In this document: one piece after another, positions 55,702 through 64,000 of the stretch
Position numbering within the stretch: position 1 is the stretch's first letter
How the letters are laid out: every line of letters starts with the position of its first letter
Origin: Pyxidicoccus sp. MSG2
GTDB taxonomy: Bacteria; Myxococcota; Myxococcia; Myxococcales; Myxococcaceae
DNA: 64,000 nt
Assembly: GCF_026626705.1 (NCBI RefSeq)
Contig: NZ_JAPNKC010000001.1
Coordinates: 682,001 to 746,000, forward strand
Direction: 5' to 3'
Translations under genes and position numbers: made by a program
Notes under the pieces: model-generated
The model's input: only the letters and a program-made list of their open reading frames with translations
What the model was told of the DNA's origin: nothing
Database searches by the model: none

Positions 55702-56613
55702 GTGGAAACGTCCCCCGTCGACCGCAGCGTTCTTCAGCAGCAGCGCAACCGGAAGGTCCGCCTCGTCCTGCTCGCCATCCTGGGGGCCAACTGGGTGGTG
55801 GCCGCCGCCAAGCTCGGCTTCGGCCTGCTCAGCCAGTCCGCGTCGGTGACGGCGGACGGGCTGCACTCCTTCATCGACGGCGGCTCCAACGTGCTGGGTC
55901 TCGTGGCCATGGGCGTCGCGTCGCGCCCGGCGGACGAGGACCACCCCTACGGGCACGGCAAGTTCGAGGCGCTCGCGTCGCTGGGCATCGGCGCCATGAT
56001 TGGCATCGGCATGCTGGAGCTGGGGCGCATGGCGCTCGACTCGCTGCTGCACGACAAGCACCCGGAGGTGACGGCGACGATGGCGGGCGTCATGGCCTTC
56101 ACCCTCGTGGTGAACATGGTGGTGACGCGGGTGGAGCGGCACTACGGGCACAAGTACAAGAGCTCCCTGCTGCTGGCGGACGCGAGCCACACGATGTCCG
56201 ACGTCTACGTCACCCTTGCCGTCCTCGCATCCCTGTTGCTGGTGTGGCTGGGTTACCCGCGCGCGGACGGGCTGATTGCCCTGGGCGTCATGGTCTTCGT
56301 GGCGTGGGTGGCGTACGGCATCGTCCGGCACTCGGTGGGCATCCTCTCCGACACCGCGCGCCTGGACCCGGCGGACGTGGCGCGGCGGACCCTGGGGGTG
56401 ACGGGCGTGCGCTCCTGCCGCAACGTGCGCAGCCGCGGCATGGAGGAGAGCGTCTACGTGGACCTCAAGATTGAGGTGGACCCGCTCCTGACCACCGCCC
56501 AGGCCCATGAGGTGGCGGACCAGGTGGAGACGCTGTTGCAGGACGCCTACCCGCAGGTGGTGGACGTGGTCGTCCATGTCGAGCCCGCGAGCGCCACGCC
56601 GTCCCGCGCGTAG
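55702..56613 (+). CDS. Cation diffusion facilitator (CDF) family metal exporter
   Basis: 303 residues from a GTG. Six membrane helices, with the metal-site pairs ADGLHSFIDGGSN (helix 2) and ADASHTMSD (helix 5) giving the usual HxxxD arrangement, and a cytoplasmic C-terminal domain (residues about 215-300). CDF proteins export Zn2+, Fe2+, Mn2+ or Co2+ in exchange for protons. The exact metal is not evident. It converges with the response regulator 13 bp away. Confidence 0.94.
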   Translation: METSPVDRSVLQQQRNRKVRLVLLAILGANWVVAAAKLGFGLLSQSASVTADGLHSFIDGGSNVLGLVAMGVASRPADEDHPYGHGKFEALASLGIGAMIGIGMLELGRMALDSLLHDKHPEVTATMAGVMAFTLVVNMVVTRVERHYGHKYKSSLLLADASHTMSDVYVTLAVLASLLLVWLGYPRADGLIALGVMVFVAWVAYGIVRHSVGILSDTARLDPADVARRTLGVTGVRSCRNVRSRGMEESVYVDLKIEVDPLLTTAQAHEVADQVETLLQDAYPQVVDVVVHVEPASATPSRA

Positions 56614-56626
56614 GTTTGTCCGGACC

Positions 56627-57004
56627 TCACCCTCCCCTTCCTCGCGCCCCGCCCTTGTCGAGCGCGCCGGAGACGACGTCGAGCAGCGTCTCCAGCTTGA
56701 AGGGCTTGGCGAGGAAGCCCGCCACGCCGTGTCCCTGGAGCACCGCGCGCGTCGCGGAGGTCATCACCACCACCGGGACGTGTTGAATCGTCGCGTCCAG
56801 AGCCTTGGCCGTGAGGAAGGCGGTGCCGTCCATCAGCGGCATCATCATGTCCAGGAGCACGAGGTCCGGGCTCTTCTCCGCCAGCAACCGCAGCGCGTCC
56901 TGGCCGTTGCAGGCGGACAGGGCTTCGTAGCCCTCGTCCTGCAGGACCTCGCACAGGGTGGCTGCGAGGATGTCTTCGTCCTCCACGACGAGGATGCGGC
57001 TCAT
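56627..57004 (-). CDS. Single-domain response regulator
   Basis: 125 residues from the ATG at 57004, with GGGAGGAAG upstream. A lone receiver domain: acidic pocket Glu8-Asp9-Glu10, phospho-acceptor Asp52 in VLLDMMMP, the Ser/Thr of MTSAT (82-84) and Lys100 in LAKPF. There is no output domain. Such regulators pass phosphate in phosphorelays or act by protein contact. No histidine kinase is adjacent. Confidence 0.94.
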   Translation of the reverse strand: MSRILVVEDEDILAATLCEVLQDEGYEALSACNGQDALRLLAEKSPDLVLLDMMMPLMDGTAFLTAKALDATIQHVPVVVMTSATRAVLQGHGVAGFLAKPFKLETLLDVVSGALDKGGARGRGG

Positions 57005-57163
57005 CGCGGCTTCCTCCCTCGGGAGCTGCGGGTGTCTGTCACCCAGCAGACGATGAGCATTCGCCCGAGCACCCCTCGCATGCCGCCCGTCGCGCAGGCG
57101 TGAGGCCGGTCCGTTGTCGGTCCGGCCGCGAGGCAGGCAGGCCAGCGACATGACGGGGGCCGG

Positions 57164-57202
57164 AAAAGACGAGGGCCGCCTCCCCGCGAAGGGAGACGGC
57201 CC
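57164..57202 (-). terminator. Terminator of the gcvTHP operon
   Basis: Minus-strand arms GGGCCGTCTCCC and GGGGAGGCGGCCC (57202-57173) pair with one mismatch and are followed by TCGTCTTTTCC. It lies 31 bp past the gcvP stop. Confidence 0.88.
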
Positions 57203-57232
57203 GGGTACATCACAGGGACGCCGTGCGAGGCG

Positions 57233-60139
<2,907 letters not shown>

Positions 60140-60218
60140 GGCAGTCGGGCTCGCGTGCGAGTCGTGAGTCGAAAAAATCGAGGACCGTCACTAACAGCGA
60201 AGGGGCGGCGTTTCCGTG

Positions 60219-60608
60219 CTACGCGCTCTTGAGCAGGTTGCCGTACGCGGTGGCGTCCATGAGCGCGTCCACCTGCTTGGGGTCCGACAGCTCGACCTCG
60301 ACAATCCAACCCGCCCCGTAGGGGTCCGTGTTCACGGTGGAGGGGTTGTCCGCCAGGGCGTCGTTCACCTTCACCACCGTGCCCGACACCGGCGAGTACA
60401 GCTCCGACACCGCCTTGGTGGACTCGATGACGCCGAACTGCTTGCCCTCGGTGATGGTGGCGCCCAGCTTGGGCAGCTCCACGTACACCACGTCACCCAG
60501 CGACTCCTGGGCGTGCGCGGTGACACCCACCACCACCACCTTGCCCTGGACGCGGGCCCACTCGTGCTCCTTGGTGTACTTCAGGTCGCCGGGAATCGTA
60601 TCGGCCAT
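60219..60608 (-). CDS. gcvH: Glycine cleavage system H protein
   Basis: 129 residues from the ATG at 60608, with GAGGAG upstream; the ATG at 60623 is less likely. The lipoyl-attachment Lys65 is in GVIESTKAVSELYSP. H protein shuttles the aminomethyl group between P, T and L proteins. The lipoyl domain opening (YTKEHEWARVQGKVVVVG) is standard. It is 30 bp downstream of gcvT. Confidence 0.97.
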   Translation of the reverse strand: MADTIPGDLKYTKEHEWARVQGKVVVVGVTAHAQESLGDVVYVELPKLGATITEGKQFGVIESTKAVSELYSPVSGTVVKVNDALADNPSTVNTDPYGAGWIVEVELSDPKQVDALMDATAYGNLLKSA

Positions 60609-60638
60609 GTCGTTGCTCCTCAAACGGGGCTGGAGGTT

Positions 60639-61721
60639 TCAGGGCTTCTTGTAGAACGGCGTCTTGACCACCACGGCGGGCACGGCGCGGCCGCGGATGT
60701 CCACGTCGAAGGTGGAGCCCTCCGCGGAGAGCTCGGTGGGCACGTAGCCGATGCCGATGGCCTTCTTCACGGACGGGCCCATGGTGCCGCTCGTCACCTC
60801 GCCCACCGGCTTGCCGTCCTTGTGGATGGCGTAGCCGTGGCGGGGGATGCCGCTGCCCGTGACTTCGAAGCCCACCAGCTTGCGCTTCACGCCCGCGGCC
60901 TTCTGCGCCACCAGCGCGTCCTTGCCAATGAAGGTGGCCTTGTCGAGCTTCACGATCCAGCCCAGGCCCGCCTCGAGCGCGGTGTGCTTGTCGTCGATGT
61001 CGTTGCCGTAGAGCGCGTACTTCATCTCCGTGCGCAGGCTGTCGCGCGCGCCCAGGCCGCACGGCTTCACGCCGTCCTGCTGGCCTTCGGTGAGCAGCGC
61101 GTCCCAGAGCTTCACCGCGTCATCCGGCGCGCAGTACAGCTCGAACCCGTCCTCACCCGTGTAGCCGGTGCGGGACAGGACGCTCTTCACCCCCGCCACC
61201 TCGCCCTCGGCGAAGCGGTAGGTGCCAATCTTGGAGGTGTCCGTCTTCGTCAGGCGCTGGACCAGGCCGGCGGCCTTCGGGCCCTGCACGGCGATCTGCG
61301 CGAAGTCGTCCCCGCGGTCCACGGGCTTCACACCCCTGGCGTGCTCCTTCATCCAGGCGAAGTCCTTCTCGCGGTTGCTGGAGTTGACGCAGATGAAGAT
61401 GCTCTCGGGGCTGAAGCGGTAGACGACGATGTCGTCGACGAAGGTGCCCTTCTCGTCGAGCAGGCCCGCGTAGACCGCCTGGCCGTCGGAGATGCGGGCG
61501 AGGTCGTTGGAGATGAGGGCGTTGACCGTCTCCAGGGCGCCGGGGCCGGAGAACTCCACCTCGCCCATGTGGGAGACGTCGAACAGGCCGACGGCGGTGC
61601 GCACGGCTTCATGCTCGCCGATGACAGACGAGTACTGGACCGGCATGTCCCAACCCACGAAGTCGACCATCCGGGCACCCAACTTGCGGTGGGCCTCGTT
61701 GAGGGGCGTACGCCGGGCCAT
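60639..61721 (-). CDS. gcvT: Aminomethyltransferase (T-protein)
   Basis: 360 residues from the ATG at 61721, with AGGAGA upstream. T-protein transfers the methylene group from lipoyl-H to tetrahydrofolate and releases ammonia. Signatures RRTPLNEAHRKLGARMVDFV at the start, FDVSHMGEVEFSGP and SRTGYTGEDGFELY are intact. It is the first gene of the operon and faces metF, another folate enzyme, across about 97 bp. Confidence 0.97.
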   Translation of the reverse strand: MARRTPLNEAHRKLGARMVDFVGWDMPVQYSSVIGEHEAVRTAVGLFDVSHMGEVEFSGPGALETVNALISNDLARISDGQAVYAGLLDEKGTFVDDIVVYRFSPESIFICVNSSNREKDFAWMKEHARGVKPVDRGDDFAQIAVQGPKAAGLVQRLTKTDTSKIGTYRFAEGEVAGVKSVLSRTGYTGEDGFELYCAPDDAVKLWDALLTEGQQDGVKPCGLGARDSLRTEMKYALYGNDIDDKHTALEAGLGWIVKLDKATFIGKDALVAQKAAGVKRKLVGFEVTGSGIPRHGYAIHKDGKPVGEVTSGTMGPSVKKAIGIGYVPTELSAEGSTFDVDIRGRAVPAVVVKTPFYKKP

Positions 61722-61757
61722 CAATCTCTCCTGGAGGGGGTGTGGAAAACGGCGCGG

Positions 61758-61785
61758 ACTATAGCCGCGAGACTTCGCCAATCAA
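61758..61785 (-). promoter_or_regulatory. Candidate promoter of gcvTHP
   Basis: On the minus strand TTGATT (61785-61780) and TATAGT (61763-61758) are 16 bp apart, 37 bp before gcvT. The gap between gcvT and metF is too short for a glycine riboswitch, so control is likely by a protein. Confidence 0.6.
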
Positions 61786-61817
61786 GGCCGACGGGGAACG
61801 TCTACACTGGGGCCGAC

Positions 61818-62690
61818 ATGAAGATTCGTAATCGGTTGAATCCATCCAACCCCTGCTTCTCCTTCGAGTTCTTCCCGCCGAAGACGGACGAGGGCGTGGC
61901 CAACCTCCTCAAGGCGCTCGAGGACCTGGCCCCCTTGCAGCCCGGCTTCGTGTCCGTCACCTACGGGGCGGGCGGGAGCACGCGGGACAGGACGGTGGAG
62001 CTCGTCACCCGCATCAAGAAGGAGACGGGCATCGAGGCCATGGCGCACCTGACGTGCGTGGGCCACACGCGGGACGAATTGCGCGAGCTGCTCAAGCGGC
62101 TGGCGGAGGCGAAGCTGGACAACCTGCTGGTGCTGCGCGGAGACCCGCCGCAGGGCGAGAAGTCCTTCGTGCCGTCCGCGGGCGGGTTCCAGTTCGCGTC
62201 GGAGCTGGTGCGATTCATCCGAGAAGAGGATTTCAACTTCTGCCTCGGAGGGGCGTGTTATCCGGAGGGCCACGTCGAGACGGTGTCCCGTGACGACGAC
62301 CTGCGTCATCTGAAGGAGAAGGTCGACGCGGGGCTGGACTTCGTGGTGACGCAGCTCTTCTTCGACAACGCCTTCTTCTTCGACTTCGTGGAGCGGGCAC
62401 GGCGCGCGGGCATCAACGTCCCCATCGTCCCCGGCATCATGCCGATTACGAACTACGAGCAGCTCCAGCGCTTCACGCGCATGTGCGGAGCCACCGTGCC
62501 CATGCGGCTGGCGCTGCAACTGGAGCGGGTGAAGGACCAGCCGGACGCGCTGGTGCAGCTCGGCGTGGCGCACGCGACGGTGCAGTGCATGGAGTTGCTC
62601 TCGCGCGGCGTGCCCGGCATCCACTTCTACACGCTCAACAAGTCCCCGGCGACGCGGATGATCGTGAGCGCCCTGAGAGCCCGTTCATGA
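61818..62690 (+). CDS. metF: Methylenetetrahydrofolate reductase
   Basis: 290 residues, the usual bacterial length. It reduces 5,10-methylene-THF to 5-methyl-THF with FAD for methionine synthesis. SFEFFPPKTDEGVANL at the start carries the catalytic Glu; AHLTCVGHTRDELRELL and LRGDPPQGE are conserved. It is divergent from gcvT, which makes its substrate, so the pair forms a one-carbon module. The next gene overlaps its stop (ATGA). Confidence 0.96.
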   Translation: MKIRNRLNPSNPCFSFEFFPPKTDEGVANLLKALEDLAPLQPGFVSVTYGAGGSTRDRTVELVTRIKKETGIEAMAHLTCVGHTRDELRELLKRLAEAKLDNLLVLRGDPPQGEKSFVPSAGGFQFASELVRFIREEDFNFCLGGACYPEGHVETVSRDDDLRHLKEKVDAGLDFVVTQLFFDNAFFFDFVERARRAGINVPIVPGIMPITNYEQLQRFTRMCGATVPMRLALQLERVKDQPDALVQLGVAHATVQCMELLSRGVPGIHFYTLNKSPATRMIVSALRARS

Positions 62691-63115
62691 GTGGTCCTGG
62701 AATCCAGCTCCCCCCGGATGACCCGCGCATCAAGATCCTGAACATCATCCGGCCGCCCGCGTTCTTCCTCTTGTGCGCGGGCTCGCTGTCCATCCTGTTC
62801 AACGTCCTTCAAGTCGTGCTGTTCGTCTTCAAGATTCCCTCGCCCTTCGCGCCCCCCGAGGCGGCGCAGGCCGGTGGCGTCTTCGAGCTGTCGTGGTTCT
62901 TCGTCCTCCAGGTGACGGCGGCCATCCTGTGCGGCTCGCTCGCCGTCTGGGCGGCGCTGAGCGCGATGCAGCTCAAGGGCTACGGACTGGCCACGGTGGG
63001 CGCCATCACCGCCCTCTTCCCCTCGCTGCCGGCGTGCTTCATCAGCGTGCCGGTGGCCGTGTGGATGCTCTTCACGCTGCGCCGCGAGGGCGTGCGCGAG
63101 GCCTTCCGGAACTGA
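62687..63115 (+). CDS. Small membrane protein, unknown function
   Basis: 142 residues whose ATG overlaps the metF stop by 4 bp, suggesting coupled translation. Three likely membrane spans: PPAFFLLCAGSLSILFNVLQ, FFVLQVTAAILCGSLAVWAA and TVGAITALFPSLPACFISV. A short basic C-terminus follows (LRREGVREAFRN). I recognise no family. The coupling with metF may only reflect expression. Confidence 0.75.
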   Translation: MSGPGIQLPPDDPRIKILNIIRPPAFFLLCAGSLSILFNVLQVVLFVFKIPSPFAPPEAAQAGGVFELSWFFVLQVTAAILCGSLAVWAALSAMQLKGYGLATVGAITALFPSLPACFISVPVAVWMLFTLRREGVREAFRN

Positions 63116-63172
63116 AGCCGCGCGCAGTGAGGACCTTGCGCTGCCTGATCACCCGCGTGGGCAGCGCGGCGC

Positions 63173-64000
63173 TCAGGGGCGCACGTGGGCCAGCAGCTTC
63201 TTCACCAGCGGCTCGACCAGCTCCTGCCCACGTAGCGCCGAGCGCCACCGCTCGGGAATGCCCTGCACGCCATGGATGAGCCCGGCGATTCCGCCGGCCA
63301 CCGCCGCCGTGGTGTCCGTGTCGTGCCCCAACCGGATGGCCGCCTTCACCACGCCCTCGTAGTCGCGCCCCGCCGCCACGCACTGCCGCGCCGAGCGCAG
63401 GCAGTCCACCACGTACCCGGTGCCATTGCCCGGTGTGTCCTCCGCATCCGGCCGCGCGATGTACGTGTCCAGCTCCGTGCGGGCCTCGAGGCCCTCCGGG
63501 TACAACGCCCGGAAGGTGGCCAGCGCGTCCGCCCAGGGGTCCACGGCGCCTTCCAGGATGCGGCGGGCCCACAGGCAATACACCGCGCAGCACGCCTGCG
63601 AGCGCATGTGTCCATGCGTCACCCGCGACTGCGCCATCGCGTCCGAGGCGAGCTTCGCGTCATCGCCCTGGTGCCAGAGCGCCATCGGCAGCACGCGCAT
63701 CAGCGAGCCGTTGCCGTTGTCCCGCTCCCCCTTCGGCCCGGACATCAACGCGGGCGTTCCGGCGCGGAAGTGCGCCAGCGCAGTGCTCGTCTGGATGCCC
63801 ACGTCGAACACCTTGCCGTCCACGGCGAGGTAGCCCCACTCGTACCAGTTCACCAGCCGCCGCCCGAGGTCCTCCAGGTCCAGGTGGCCGTGGTACAGCA
63901 GCGAGTCCAGCAGGCACAGCGCATGCGCGCCATCATCGGACCAGGTGCCCGGCGGCACGCCGTCATGCGAGCGCTCGAAGCCGGCGGGAGGCTCGAAGTC
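63173..64000 (-). CDS. ADP-ribosylglycohydrolase (5' end outside the window)
   Basis: The frame stays open to the right edge (residues FEPPAGFERSHDG before the GTG at 63958), so the start is missing. Visible metal-site motifs are PGTWSDDGAHALCLLDSL near the upstream end and GHDTDTTAAVAGGIAGL near the C-terminus, the two halves of the di-magnesium site of the DraG/ARH family. These enzymes remove ADP-ribose from proteins, nucleic acids or small molecules. The signatures are intact, so it is probably active. Confidence 0.92.
   Translation of the reverse strand, partial: DFEPPAGFERSHDGVPPGTWSDDGAHALCLLDSLLYHGHLDLEDLGRRLVNWYEWGYLAVDGKVFDVGIQTSTALAHFRAGTPALMSGPKGERDNGNGSLMRVLPMALWHQGDDAKLASDAMAQSRVTHGHMRSQACCAVYCLWARRILEGAVDPWADALATFRALYPEGLEARTELDTYIARPDAEDTPGNGTGYVVDCLRSARQCVAAGRDYEGVVKAAIRLGHDTDTTAAVAGGIAGLIHGVQGIPERWRSALRGQELVEPLVKKLLAHVRP

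Noticed and set aside
61722..61817. Glycine or SAM riboswitch between gcvT and metF
   Set aside because: The space is under 100 bp and shared by two divergent genes; no tandem aptamer or expression platform fits.

Overview
The window is about 64 kb of high-GC DNA and looks like an ordinary chromosomal segment of a myxobacterium, most likely Myxococcaceae (Myxococcus, Corallococcus or Pyxidicoccus type). The evidence is the very high GC content, frequent GTG starts, Hanks-type Ser/Thr kinases fused to sensory and AAA-TPR modules, an FHA-containing sigma-54 activator, a Tgl-like pilotin lipoprotein, and several exported Pro/Ala-rich proteins. I see no insertion sequence, prophage, CRISPR array or plasmid origin.

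Layout. (1) 1-12 kb: a truncated PAF-acetylhydrolase-like hydrolase, an FHA/sigma-54 activator facing a Ser/Thr kinase, a Cys-rich lipoprotein, a 1314-residue kinase-AAA-TPR protein and an OPT transporter. Both kinases carry what looks like the same degenerate nucleotidyl-cyclase-like domain. (2) 12-18.5 kb: a PfkB sugar kinase, recO, a RodZ-like HTH membrane protein, the type IV pilus lipoprotein tgl, two proteins of unknown function, a lytic transglycosylase and two phasin-like coiled-coil proteins, nearly all on the minus strand. (3) 18.6-33.3 kb: the core gene-expression cluster on the minus strand, in transcription order tRNA-Thr(TGT), tRNA-Tyr(GTA), tRNA-Gly(TCC), tRNA-Thr(GGT), tuf, rpmG, tRNA-Trp(CCA), secE, nusG, rplK, rplA, rplJ, rplL, rpoB, rpoC. 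It has a good sigma-70-type promoter in front, several internal hairpins and a strong terminator after rpoC. rlmB, an exported protein and rimK lie upstream. (4) 35.8-47 kb: a VWA lipoprotein, a DsrE-like protein, a HEAT-repeat protein, a HAD phosphatase, an unknown protein with a disordered tail, the helicase HrpB, a GNAT enzyme, an MFS transporter and two poorly characterised proteins. (5) 47-57 kb: a 7Fe ferredoxin, aspartate-semialdehyde dehydrogenase of the archaeal/fungal type, a rhodanese, an acyl-CoA dehydrogenase, tRNA-Cys, a beta-helix protein, a SpoIID/LytB lipoprotein, a TonB-family protein, a CDF metal transporter and a response regulator. (6) 57-64 kb: gcvT-gcvH-gcvP (glycine cleavage) divergent from metF, together a one-carbon module, then a small membrane protein and a truncated ADP-ribosylglycohydrolase.

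Most of the window is core genome. The points most worth following are the shared pseudo-cyclase domain in the two kinases, the kinase/FHA-activator pairing, the conserved unknown genes beside tgl, the phasin-like pair after rpoC, and the internal hairpins and long rplJ leader of the ribosomal/RNA polymerase cluster. I found no clear evidence of a wholly new system. All domain assignments are by eye from sequence motifs.
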